Part shown: positions 43,373 through 54,066 of the stretch, piece after piece
Numbering within the stretch: position 1 is the stretch's first letter
Layout of the letters: each line of letters begins with the position of its first letter
Assembly: GCA_027605045.1 (NCBI GenBank)
Contig: JAQFWX010000014.1
Span: 803,391 to 867,390, forward strand
Origin: Phallus indusiatus
Taxonomy: Eukaryota > Basidiomycota > Agaricomycetes > Phallales > Phallaceae
Length of the DNA stretch: 64,000 nucleotides
Direction of reading: 5' to 3'
Notes under the pieces: generated by a model
Told to the model about the DNA's origin: nothing
The model's input: the letters and a program-made list of their open reading frames with translations, nothing else
The model's database searches: none
Program-made: the position numbers and the translations under genes

Positions 43373-45448
43373 CTGGGAAGGTGGTACCGGATCTTCTTAT
43401 TGGGTTCAATAAGAGGAATCTGATGATTCACTTCCCGAAACGGGGGAAGTCGGGAAGGGACAGGACCGAAAAGGTCACTGTACTTGTTCTTCCAGTACTC
43501 GATGAGTGCTGGGATATTCTCTTCCGTCATCTCAGGGACGGAGGAGCTGGAATGTTGGGTGCTGGCTAGCACCATCGCTCCTGTTTCAGGAGCGTGTCCA
43601 ATCACATGGTGATTGGTGTCAATCACCTCGCCGTCGCGGGTGATTGTACCTCTGCTGAAATCCAGGCAGATGTTGTAGCGTCTCAGGAATGGGACGCCAA
43701 TGATCACATCATAGTGATCGATGTTGACGATGTCAAAGTACTCTTGGACATCGATACCTCCGAATTGGATTCGGGTGTACGTTCCATACTGGATGGAAGA
43801 CTTGCTGCCCTTAACGGCCAGCTGCAGCACGACAGGTTTGTCGAGCTTGAAGGTCCTTGCCCCGGTGGCAAGAGAGAAATGAGGGGACATGATCATCCCC
43901 TGGCATCCACTGTCGACTAGGCAGTGAGCCAATTGGCCATTAACTGGCCAGAAACCCTCAATGGGTCTCGATGCGTTTCTGTCTCGTGTTGGGGCACGAG
44001 AGCTCACTCTAGCCGTATGGTCATAGAGTGGTTCCTTGCTCGTAGCGAGCGAGGACTCATTGTCATCCAATGGCGATGACTTGTGGACTGCGAAGTGCAG
44101 TCTGCGCTCCTCATACTCGTCACCAATTGTGAGGAGCATGTATACACTGGGACCATTGTCATCATCGTCCCATTGGTATTGAATACCCTCGTCGTCCTCG
44201 ACGGGGTCGTTGGTGGGCCCTTCTTGGGCCACCTCTTCCTCCACAACTTGTTCAGCTGTGGGGTCTTCCACGTTCTCCTGCGGGGCATCATTCGATGTCT
44301 CGCCAGAGGTTTCTTCAACCTCTTCGATACGACCCACATTGGCTCGTACCTGTCTCAGTCTGGGGCACGCATTTCTGTAATGTCCCACCTGCCCACAGTT
44401 GAAACACGTGGGAGGGGTAGTGCTAGTGCGATTGTTCGTACTAGTTGGGGCAGTCCTAGCGGGCTGCGAGTTATGATTTCTCGAGCTTGATGAGCTCGAG
44501 GGGCGGTTCCCCAATGGGGAATTGCCATTAGTTCGCGTCTCATGAGGACGTGCAGAGGGACCGTGGTTCCTCTGGTTCAAGCGCATATTGTTTGAATGCG
44601 CTTGTCTGGCCAAGTTGGTGTGGCTGCTGCTGCTGCCACTACCACTACTGCCACTACTACCCGTTGGACGGGTAGTGCTTCCTTGGGAGGCCGTTATCGA
44701 CCTCCGCTTCTTGAACGCCTCCTCTACTTGGATGGCGAGTGCAAGAAGTTCCTTAGCAGACATCTGCTCAGGACTACCGCCTCTGAATGCTACTTCAGCG
44801 GCGAGGCTGTGGTTCAGCCCATCAAGGAACCTCCTCCTGAATGTATAATCATCAGGAGGGTGCGCTAGTCTGTTGGCTAGCGTGAGTAACGCACTCATGT
44901 ATTCGTGTACAGAGTGCGATCCTTGCCGTTCGCGTTCGAACTGGATCGCCACCTCACTTCTCGAGTGGGGTGGGAGGAATCGTTCGTGTAGTCTCCGTAA
45001 AGCGGGGACTAGGGTCCACTCATGCATGGGACGAGTACCTCGTTCCACGTTCTGGGTGAACCACTCTTGTGCCAACCCTTCTAGGCGCATGCCTAGAAAG
45101 GAGAGTTGCTCTGCTTGGCTGACTTCTCCAAGCAGGTGGTTTACGCGTAGCCAGCGTAACAGACCCAACACAAAGTTGTCGAAGTCCTCGGCTCTGGACG
45201 AGCCGCTATATGTGGGCGGGAGCCCTATCTTCGCTCCTGCTCTCGCAAGGGGCGAGTTGCCTGGCATCATATCCCTGCTTGCAATCAGGGCTTCTTGAAC
45301 CATAGCTATGACGCCCTCAAGTACTGGGGCGTCGTCGTTGAAAGGGTCAAACCTTTCAACACGTTCCTCATCGAACGGTGTGGCGCGGAGATCCTCGCCA
45401 TACTGTGGTCGACGAGCGTATCCATCATATGGATCGATACGTGGTGCT
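43321..45448 (-). CDS. Gypsy-2 gag C-terminal half and protease
   Basis: It continues gag after the solo LTR at 45449. The gag core is GSSRAEDFDNFVLGLLRWL and MRLEGLAQEWF. A Ser/Gly-rich linker and the zinc knuckle CFNCGQVGHYRNAC (near 44390) follow, then the protease site LVDSGCQGMIMSP (near 43915) and VIIGVPFLRRYNICLDF. It ends just past HLPRCPDALK with a shift relative to pol. Confidence 0.92.
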
Positions 45449-45846
45449 TGTCAGGGTACGCTACCACCGTCTCTCATTTTCCTTGATTATTACCATCGGC
45501 ATCACTTCATTTCTGTTTTATTTATTATTTCCGTGTTTTACTTTTACTTTCCGTTCCCTTGTTCAGTCTCTATTTCGCATTCTCTACTCGCGCGCGTCGC
45601 GCGCTCGTACCCGGCGTGATGCCCGTGACATCACGTCGCTTAGGCTCGGTTCGGGCGCCTAGCACTTAGCTGTGTCAGGGCCGCACGCCGCGTTATCGTT
45701 TTTCATGTATATAGTCGCTGTCCCTAGAGTGAGGGTCCCTAAGCTTGTTCTCTTAGGATCCCCTCCCTCTAGGTGAGTAGTATAGTTCTCCCAATATATT
45801 TTACTTAGGATCCCCTCCCTCTAGTGTGAGCTGAGTAGCCCTAACA
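45449..45846 (-). mobile_element. Solo LTR, family A, copy 2, inside Gypsy-2 gag
   Basis: 398 bp, inverted relative to copy 1, with target duplication GTGCT at 45444-45448 and 45847-45851. Its sequence is nearly identical to the reverse complement of 25674-26071; the same 50-codon antisense frame is preserved in both. Confidence 0.94.
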
Positions 45847-46542
45847 GTGCTTCTGCTGGGTTAGCAGATGCTTGCCTCTGCCCATTGGGCTCGGTACTTT
45901 GCCTTGGCAGTTGTCTGCCAGGGGGTGATGCTCTGTCGTCTGGACGACTTGAGCTTGTGGCTGGGTCTGGCGATGGGATCCTATCGCCAGTGATGGCATT
46001 ATAGCCACCTTCAAGCACACGAGCATGGCGGACCGCGTTCATACGCGCGTCCCTCGCGATGCGGATTCTATCTTGTATGATCCGCAGTTGCTGCTCGTTG
46101 GGAGTGTCAGTCTCGAGGGAGCCTGCTACAGCTTCCTCGAGCGCGTTAGTGGCCGTCTCCACAGCCCGTGCATGCGTACGGATTGCTCTGTCGGAGAGTA
46201 GCCTTGCTATCCTCTGGTATTCGAGGGCAGCTTGGGCGACCACTTCAGCATCCTCTCGTGGGGGTGCTCCATTTCGCGACTGGTTCACCAGTCGCGTGGC
46301 TATCTCGGTATCGATATAGTCACCAACCGCGTCAGACTCGTGAGGGGGTTGTCTTGTGAAACGGTGCATTCGTCTCACTGTTTCTCTGCCAGCCTCTATT
46401 TCGGGGCCGGGGTTTCTAGGAGCTGTATATGCTGTAGCTCCTTGAGTAGGAGGTCTATCAGGACGCGTACTCGGTCCTGGGGTAACGTTCTGGGAACGTT
46501 GTCTGGTGCCTGTTGGTGCAGGCTCAGGGGATTGGGAATTAC
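45847..46542 (-). CDS. Gypsy-2 gag, middle segment
   Basis: This charged, helical gag segment (MRRMHRFTRQPPHES, AVETATNALEEAVAG) sits between the two solo LTRs. It is in frame with both flanking gag pieces when each LTR plus 5 bp is removed (400 and 403 bp). Confidence 0.85.
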
Positions 46543-46937
46543 TGTTAGGGCTACTCAGCTCAGGCTAGAGGGAGGGGATCCTAAGCAATATATTGGAAGG
46601 TAACTATACTACTCACCTAGAGGGAGGGGATCCTAAGAGAACAAGCTTAGGGACCCTCACTCTAGGTACAGCTACTATATACATAAAACGACGACGCGGC
46701 GTGCGGCCCTGACGCAGCTAAGTGCCAGGCGCCCAAGCCGAACCTAAGCGACGTGATGTCACGGGCATCACGCCGGGTATGAGCGCGCGACGCGCGCGAG
46801 TAGAGAAAGTGAAATAGAGACAGAACAAGGAAACGGAGAGTGAAAGTAAAATATGGAAATGATAAATAAAATAGAAAGGAAACGATGCCGATGATAATAA
46901 ATAAGAAAATGAGAGACGGCGGTAGCGTACCCTGACA
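46543..46937 (+). mobile_element. Solo LTR, family A, copy 3, inside Gypsy-2 gag
   Basis: 395 bp with target duplication ATTAC at 46538-46542 and 46938-46942. It is slightly more diverged than copies 1 and 2 (small indels and substitutions). It is oriented as copy 1. Confidence 0.94.
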
Positions 46938-47630
46938 ATTACCAGCTGTCGCTGGTGACGGACTGGCATATGTCGGTCCCGTCGGTGTAACAAACCTAGC
47001 TTGTGGGGCTGGGTTTGTGAATTGATATGCAAGGCGACTCGTCGGCCCTGCTGGTCTAGGACGAGTAGATCCAGTACCTGATGCAGGCGGATCTACCACT
47101 CTGCTTTTTCCTTTGTCAGAGCGTGCTCGTGCAGGCTCTGCTTCAGGAGACAAGTCTGTCGTCCTGACTTGGTCCCTATCAGTGCCCGTGGTAACAGGCT
47201 CTGGCTCGGGGTTTTCAACTCCTGCGTTGACGTTCTCGATTAATCGAGCTAGTCTCTGCAGTTCTGACGGGGACATATTCCCGTTCCTCACGCCATCGAG
47301 CAATGATGCGTGAACAGCGTTCATAGCCTCATCCCTTCGGATGGACCTGTCGCTCCTAACGCTAAGTCTGGAGCGACCAGATGCTATGGACTTTACGTCC
47401 TCATCTTCTTCATCAGCAAGTTGGGGCTGATGGTCCATCGTCTGCGACGCAGGACGAGTGGGATTTTGGGTTGATGCATCCACTCTCTCCCATGTGGATG
47501 ACTCTCCTTCGAGGGTTCCTTCCCTAGACGGGTCGGGGTTTTCAGTTTGCACTGGCCCGGGTGGGTCAGGCTGATTGGAATCAGGTGTACCACGATCTGG
47601 TGCACTCTGACTCCTGGTAGTAGGAGCCAT
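46938..47630 (-). CDS. Gypsy-2 gag, N-terminal segment
   Basis: It starts MAPTTRSQSAPDRGTP at 47630, 85 nt inside the 5' LTR. It is low-complexity, rich in Pro, Glu, Ser and Thr, with a short helical part (NAVHASLLDGVRNG). It is cut by the solo LTR at 46937. Confidence 0.85.
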
Positions 47631-47715
47631 TTAATCCTCCTGCAATAGGAAGGGTTAATTTCGCTTGCTTAATACAGCGGCGGGTTGTTTTTAATGCCTT
47701 TGGTGTTAAAAAAGA

Positions 47716-48036
47716 TGTAACGTTTCGTTACTTTTTATAGTGTACCGCTTGCGGTACACAGTTTATATCACGCTGTAGTTTCACGCCACAAGTAACAGAC
47801 CAAAGTGCTGTATTTTCTTTGTGGAGTAAAACAAGTTGCGCGTGCTGATTCAGCACGCGCGTAGCTACTACTAATGTACAGTTATTACATAATGGCTCAC
47901 CGCGACGCGGCGAGCCAGAGGCGTTAAGCGCCTCTGTTACTAGAGTAAGTAATAGTAACTACTGCAGAGGGCGAAGCCCTCTGCATATGCCTAAGTGGCA
48001 TATACTCAATCCACCGCATGCGGTGGATCCGTTACA
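47716..48036 (-). repeat. Gypsy-2 5' LTR
   Basis: 321 bp, about three substitutions from the other LTR. One substitution pair breaks the 11-bp hairpin present at 38235-38257; another turns the last hairpin into a perfect 20-bp palindrome. Confidence 0.95.
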
Positions 48037-48800
48037 GCAGTAGAGTTGAGTTCGAAAACCACCCCTCCCCTTTGCAGTTTCTTTGCACTTATGATTTTGC
48101 ACTCGCCCTCTCCACTAATCTTCGCTATTCTTACAGCTTCATTCGCCTTTGTGACCAGCTGCTCCTCTGTCAGTTTCGTTAACGTGTTGGGGTACTCACT
48201 ATCTTGTTCTATTAGTACTTGTCTTCTCTTGATATCCACTGGGGATCCTCTTGCCCCTGTGGTCTTTCTTGTCGCTGCCACAGTTGCGTACGTTTCTTCC
48301 TGTCTGGGTGCTAGGTTAGTATCCTTCATTTGCCTCACCGCTAGTTCTAACTCCTCTTTGGCCTCTATCAGCTGAATCACTGTAGGAGTCAGTTTTTCAT
48401 CCAGTACGTCCCCTATAACTTCAGCTCTTGAGGAATCACATGACTCTCTTAAGAGTATTGCAATTGCTCTTGCTCCTTCCTGCAAGACTCTGAGGTTGGT
48501 TGCGGCTGAAAATAACATCAGTGCATAACCTAGATGATCCAAGTCAGTACTCATTGTCTCCTCAATATATCCTGCTTCCGAGAGGTACTTTTTTGCTGAT
48601 TCTTTATCAGTCAAATTTTGTTTTGCCTCAAGTAGGGTTTTCCATTTAGGCTTTACGAAGTTGTCAACCTGTGTCGCCAGTCTTGTCGAGTGCCTACCCG
48701 GGCTGTCGTCATCCCTTGTTGGGTTTACGATTGTCTTACCTCGTCTCTCCGTTACCGTAGAGTCTATCTTTGTTTTTTGTGTCGGGTTTCGGACCGACAT
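48037..48800 (-). CDS. LINE ORF1, N-terminal segment
   Basis: It starts MSVRNPTQKTKID at 48800, about 100 nt from the LINE 5' end. It is helical and charged (KEELELAVRQMKDTN), with a conserved EQLVTKANEAVRIAK segment leading to the nucleic-acid-binding half. It is interrupted at 48036 by Gypsy-2. Confidence 0.88.
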
Positions 48801-48904
48801 GTGGATGGAATAAATCTAACCAAATTTAAGTTGTTTAGATATAGATAAGAGGGTGATTAAGCGTAGAGAAGTTTTTTGTGGTGATGGTAATAGCGTGAGA
48901 AGCC

Positions 48905-48918
48905 TCTTATGTTAAGGT
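48905..48918. repeat. Right target-site duplication of the LINE
   Basis: A second copy of TCTTATGTTAAGGT (first at 22802-22815); exon 3 of P2 resumes directly after it. Confidence 0.9.
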
Positions 48919-49405
48919 TGCGTTTACTTTCAAGGCGATTTAGCTTGTCAATCCTATAGACATCTGAATGACACCGGTCTTCCTAATATTCAGAATCTTT
49001 CTTCTCCCCTTTCCTCGGAAGAAGGCCTTACGATTCTCCCAATTCTCCAAGCTATACAAACCAAATTTGTCGAGATTATGAACGAATGCGCTCTCAGGCT
49101 TCCACAAGCCGAAACTGACACTCCCGGCTACGGAAAATTCTTTTCTGACAACATACGAAATCTTGTTGATGTAGCTATGTATTTCAGTTGAATCCATATG
49201 ACGATCACTAACACAAAACGATAGCCTTATTATGATTCTCTTGCTTTAATAGCACCCGTATGCTTTTTTCTACGTACATTGAAGTATAGAAATAAGTTCT
49301 GACATTTCTAATCAGTTGACTATTCCTCAATCCCTTGTTCAGGAAATGAAGTCAGCGGCAGACACGGCTATACAGAATGCGATCGTCGGTCTTCCTGGTG
49401 TTTGA
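48919..49405 (+). pseudogene. P2: 3' part of the disrupted paralogue of P1
   Basis: It contains the end of exon 3 (48919-48934), exon 4 (48994-49170), exon 5 (49225-49257) and exon 6 (49316-49405, TGA). Exon lengths of 177, 33 and 90 nt equal those of P1. Residues such as LSSPLSSEEGL, ILQAIQTKFVEIMNE, CALRLPQAE and SLVQEMKSAADTAIQNA are shared. With one target copy removed, exon 3 is again 63 nt and the whole frame (185 codons) has no stop. The exon 3 donor is GC instead of GT. Confidence 0.85.
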
Positions 49406-50202
49406 TGGGACTCGGTCAGGTTCATTCATCGCCGGTTTTATCTCTCTTCTCTAATTCATGTATTCGTAAACACAAACATGTCGCTATAATCACAGATCTA
49501 TCTACATACATATGTACATATACGTTGCGGGGCCAATTAACGGAAAGATAAAAAGAGCATCGTCGACAATTCTTACACTTTTTTCAAACAGATAAATATT
49601 ATGGAAATTACGGACAAATAACTACCTTGTGCCCTATATTTCGTTGTAGTGGTCGTATCCCAGTCGTTTCGGGAGTCTGTCAAACACAGGGTCCTGTCTT
49701 GGTATTGTGACTAATGTTTCCACGTAGGTTCATACCAAGCCGCTTTTCCGAGTTGAGACTCCGCGACATCGTTCTCGAGCGTGGAAAAGGGCTCGGACTC
49801 GAAAGGGGGATAGTCTTTGTCTCCACCTAACGTTGGTGGCGAACTGTTACTTCGGCCTGCATCGCGACTTTCTGCATACACACAAATAGAATCAAATTCA
49901 GTCATATCTTTGGACTCACAATTCGCATAAGAAGGGTCTAATACTCTCTCTGTTGGAGTAGATTCCTTTCAAACACCCTCATATTGGCACCCAGGATGGC
50001 GACATCATTCTTTCCGTGAGAGAAGAGAACGATACGCGGAAACACGTTTCAGATTCATCGTGTGATGTCATGCTTGAATAGCCCCGTTTTTCAATCTATG
50101 TTTTCTTTGGGGCGAGAACACGGTAGTATTGAAAGAGAACGAGATACCCACGGTACCTATCAAACGATTCCGTGGACAATGTTCGAGAGCTATTGAAGAT
50201 GC
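49406..50202. other. Intergenic with weak coding traces
   Basis: A minus-strand frame at 49711-49905 (MTEFDSICVYAESRD) and a plus-strand trace around 50115-50202 (reading EIPTVPIKRFRGQCSRA) look weakly coding but cannot be joined into a gene. The latter is cut by the solo LTR at 50203. Confidence 0.3.
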
Positions 50203-50554
50203 TGTTACAGTACGCTAGCGCCTCGCCCTATTATTCGATTTCTTCGATTTCTTTCGATTTCATCTCGCACTTCGATTTCCTTCATTTCCCGTATTTTGTC
50301 GTTTCCACTATTTTCACCGTTTTCTCGATTTCCCGATCTCTTCGATTTCTTTCGATTTCTGTTTGTATCTCCTCGGATCCCATGGGGATCAGTCGGGCGC
50401 CTCATATCCTGTACTTATATGCGTTTTCCCTAGAGGGGGATACCTAAGCTTGTTCTCTTAGGTTTTCCCTCCTCTAGGTGAGTAGTTAGTCGCTGCCCCC
50501 CAATAGATCTTAGGTTTTCCCTCCTCTAGGTGTGTGCCCTGAGTCGCCCTAACA
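50203..50554 (-). mobile_element. Solo LTR, family B (diverged relative of family A)
   Basis: This 352-bp LTR is bounded TGTTA...TAACA, with target duplication GATGC at 50198-50202 and 50555-50559. Its reverse complement begins TGTTAGGGCGACTCAG and has the same doubled AGAGG-AGGG-CCTAAG blocks as family A. The other half is made of GAAATCGA-type repeats. Confidence 0.9.
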
Positions 50555-51023
50555 GATGCTTTACAAGGGATTGTAAGTTTGTTTTTTGTTTTCCTTCCCG
50601 ATTTGAGTAATTTGATAACGTTCGAAGGCATTTGATGTTTGCGTCTTGCCCACAAATACCAAATAATACATCTTAAGTATCGTATTCTTATCTTACTCCC
50701 ATGAAGCTGGCCATTAAATTACACGGAATACAAAACGGTGCTAAATTCTCTTTATAACGAGCAAAAAACCAAGAGGATCGGCAAAAGTATTAAGTTTATC
50801 AATACAGCACGACTAACTGGGTTAATACACGAGTTATTTCTTGCAGCGTTTTTCCGAATCGACCAATGCAAACTGGGGAAAATGGACTCCCGGAGATGGC
50901 AATGAATCCCTCTCTCTTCAGGACGTTGTACGGCTGATGCAAGGAAGCTATAAACGGGCAGACCAATTCAAGACGTTAGAATCTGTGGATGCCTACCGTC
51001 AATATATCTTCCGGGAATTCTAA
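50555..51023 (+). pseudogene. Gene fragment of unknown family beside solo LTR
   Basis: A plausible coding stretch at 50845-51023 reads QRFSESTNANWGKW and ends DAYRQYIFREF before TAA. The sequence just before the solo LTR continues in frame across the target duplication (REDAL-like residues). This suggests the LTR landed in an exon of a small gene. No ATG-to-stop model could be built. Confidence 0.3.
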
Positions 51024-52473
51024 TGCCGACCGTATATGAAGCGCACTAGTCGTCAAACCACACATTTTCAACGTTAGCCTCACTCGGTTTTTGAACATCC
51101 ATCGTATACCCACATGTAAAATAAATGTGCGATGTCGCTTCATTGACCTGTATACCAACATATAAAACTTTAACTGAAATCTGTAATGGAACAAGCTTAG
51201 AAATACACGCCTCGAATTTTGTATCAGTCGTTCTGTCTCCTGAGCCAATCCTGAGCACTGAGCCCAAGGTGAGTTGGAAGTGGAGTTTCCATGGATTCAC
51301 GTTTAAACCTCATCGGTACAAGCCGGCCCTAAGGTAGATCCCACCTGTTTCTGGCCATACGGGGCTCAACTCAAAAAAGTTAGAAGTGCAAAGAGCCGCC
51401 GATTTAAGGTTACCGGAAGTTACCGACGTGACTCATGGTGACATGGACCTCTTTTCACCCTCCAATCAACCTCCAATCAACGTCAATGTCATCCGTCGAT
51501 ACTCAATCTTGGGAAGAGCGTCATCAATCAGAAGCAACCTGTGTCATTTTATCAGCCAAAAACGAGGCGTTACCGCATCTCTCTCTAGTCTTTGTCCTGT
51601 TTTCCCCAAGTTCCTCGTCAATTCCTCGTCAATTCCTCGTTGATTCCTTAAGTGTACATACATATGTACATGCTCAGGCCTATTAAAGGGGTGCTACATT
51701 ATTACTGTTATCCAACTCTACATCAATATCTTTAGCTCATCAGTGTTGAGCCATGCATCTGTCAGGTGTGTGAATAACGTCAACGCCCGACTAATGGCAA
51801 ACTTTTTAGTTATCTAGTGGAAGAATAAACTGATTGTGTCTCATAGAATATATCCTTTTTCTCATTGATGCTTCTCAGCGCATAAACGATATTGATATTT
51901 GCCTCGTGCTCCGCTCGATGGTTATCACGATGATGCCAACATGCTCATGAAATCTTCCCTGCCATTCTCGTGGTATCATTTCAATAACTGCGGCATAGCA
52001 TCCCGTTAAAAACATCAGTTGGAACAGCCGTTTGTCTCAGTCTTTCTGATAATTTCAATAAAAATATTAACATGCCCAAGTTGACAGTGTTATGTTGGGA
52101 TGCTAACAAATGACTAATGACCGTGAATACTATGATGTTGGCAAATATCTCCCAGCGGATTCGAATAAGGAATTTTGCAACTGATCTGAGCGATCTGGAA
52201 TGTCAAAATGTCAATCTCATTTTTTATGTAGTTCCAGGGCGTCTCCGATGATCTCAGACGATCGGGGACTGCAGGACTGGCTGGCAAATTGGAAGGCATC
52301 AGCCACAAAAAAAATTGCTGATGGAGGCGAAGTCGTTTAGTGGTATATTCTCATATATGTAGTTGGATGAAGCGTGGGTAGGGCTTTCAAATATTTCATC
52401 CTCTGGTCGTTATATATATATCTATTTATCAATGCTGTGACCCCATTCCACCCTTGATTTCATCCATTTTATT
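51024..52473. other. Intergenic upstream of DUF6533 gene D
   Basis: No gene is supported; open frames here overlap each other and have no recognisable domain. A (TA)n box at 52411-52420 lies about 54 bp before the ATG of gene D and is a likely TATA element. Confidence 0.4.
52411..52420 (+). promoter_or_regulatory. Probable TATA box of DUF6533 gene D
   Basis: TATATATATA, about 54 bp before the ATG at 52474. Confidence 0.45.
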
Positions 52474-54066
52474 ATGTCCGCTGAATCTCAGTCTTTTAGC
52501 AATGTTCTGAGCCCGTTGATAATTGGAAAATATAACTTAGGTGCGTATGTGTGAATCTTGCTAATTGAGTTAACTCATTATGTTCTCTTAGCTGCAACCT
52601 GTACTCTCCTGTTATGGGATATCTTAGCCACGTTTCCAAGAGAAGTATGTCATGAAACCACTCATTTCCTCGCCATCCTTACCCCTCCTACAGAAATCAT
52701 ACATGTGGTCGTAAGGGTCCTTGCAATGGGATCTGGAACCAACTCTGAGTTTACTAGATACCACTCAAGGACTAATTGGACCACCCTATTCTATATAATC
52801 ACACGTTACGTGCCTTTCGTCTTCAGCGTGTACGTCAATTACGAACGGCAGTTTATCTTATATCTATTGACGTGTCTCGAAGAATTTTTCTATCAGTGCT
52901 GCAATTTGGGACACCTATACCTTTGAAAATTCAATGCACAGCCCCCTCGAATGATTTCTGCATAGCGATAGACGGGATATTGAAGGAAGTAATACATTCA
53001 AGCCTTTCCATCAGGAATTTCAGCATATTATACATTGTCCCGTGGTTCGTCGTATTGACCTGCAACGAGATCCTCTTCGTTCGAAGAAGTAAGCCATCAC
53101 AATGAATCATTTCGCGCGCACATCCTCATCAGGGCCAGTTGTTGCATTGCATGGCGGCTCGAAACTTCTTACATGTATCTTGGCTGGTTTTCTCGTTTGT
53201 GAATTGGTTTCCGCCCTTGTTTCTCTTTATCTTTTCACTTTGGATGATGAGTCTACCATATGTAAGTAAATGCCTCACTATCGGATATTTCTTCTTTTTG
53301 CTGCTTCATATTTAGTTCACGGATTATTTTTCGCCTCTCCCTTCACTTCCGAGAACCCCGTTGCGTTCTCATTGGCTTACTTTGGGTATGTAGTGTTAAT
53401 TCCTGCAGTATGGGTACTTATGACATATAATATTTCATTTGCAGGTTTCCGGAGCTTATATTTCAAGCATTTTTAGTTATACTTATAATGATGAAAGTGA
53501 TCTCGGATCGCAGATCGGGTGTAGCAGGGAGCAATCTTATTTCGACACTAATCCGAGATGGTTTATGGAGCTACTTTTTTAATTTATGTAAGTAATCACA
53601 TTGTATCTGTGGACACTTTGATCAATTATAAGTAGGTGGTTTGCTGATTGTTGTCACTCGGCCAGTGTGGTTGAGTGGTCCTTTGGGGTTACCAAATATA
53701 TCGTAAATTTATCTCTAAGTTCAACGGTATTCGTATCAACTGACTTCATTATTGAAGATGGTCTTATGTTAGTTTTTCAGTCACCGTAAGTGGAATCAAA
53801 TCTACGGACGTTTCGGTTTCCATCGATTACTAAGGCGGCACCCGGCTTAGAGCACTCGTTTAGTTTTGAATGTTCGTGCTGCGGCGGCGAAACGACCGGG
53901 GATAAACGATACATCTCCCACCGACTCCATGGCCCGCTTTACATTTGTTCAGAACATCAAAACCTTACTTTTACCTAAGACCGATGAACTAGCAACGCCA
54001 TATCATTATCATGATTTCGACTATGAACACAGTTTGGATTCCGAGGATTCTGAGGACTCGGATTAA
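52474..54066 (+). CDS. DUF6533-type membrane protein, unit 2, plus-strand copy (D)
   Basis: It starts MSAESQSFSNVLSPL, then TCTLLLWDILATFPRE, KSYMW, NWTTLFYIITRYVPFVF, IVPWFVVLTCNEILFVRR, ILAGFLVCELVSALVSLYLF, LIFQAFLVILIMMK followed by LIRDGLWSYFFNL, and RPVWLSGPLGLPNI. The cytosolic tail begins STRLVLNVRAAAAKR, contains TPYHYHDFDYEH and ends in an acidic Ser/Asp run at 54066. Exon order, phases and key residues follow copy B. Small exons before the tail were not resolved. It looks intact apart from that. Function is unknown; membrane location is inferred from the hydrophobic segments. Confidence 0.72.

Larger units (their letters stand above)
38057..48036 (-). mobile_element. Gypsy-2: hairpin-rich chromodomain Ty3/Gypsy retrotransposon
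   Basis: It has 321-bp LTRs (38057-38377, 47716-48036; about three differences) and target duplication GCAGT at 38052-38056 and 48037-48041. On the minus strand the order is gag, protease, pol with chromodomain, then a third ORF, then the polypurine tract. Two family A solo LTRs interrupt gag; without them the element is about 9.18 kb. Gag and protease share one open frame. Pol follows in the -1 frame. The whole element is exceptionally rich in perfect short inverted repeats. Confidence 0.95.
22816..48904 (-). mobile_element. Full-length Tad-like LINE carrying nested insertions
   Basis: The LINE runs on the minus strand from 48904 (5' end) to 22816 (3' end). Its 26,089 bp include Gypsy-2, Gypsy-1, a solo LTR and a MITE. 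Removing these with one target copy each leaves about 5,845 bp, a normal full length. It has ORF1 (gag-like, CCHC knuckles) and ORF2 (endonuclease, reverse transcriptase, RNase H, terminal zinc motif). The 3' end carries a (CA)n run (GT on the plus strand, 22814-22832) instead of poly(A). The 14-bp flanking duplication shows target-primed insertion into exon 3 of P2. Confidence 0.92.
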
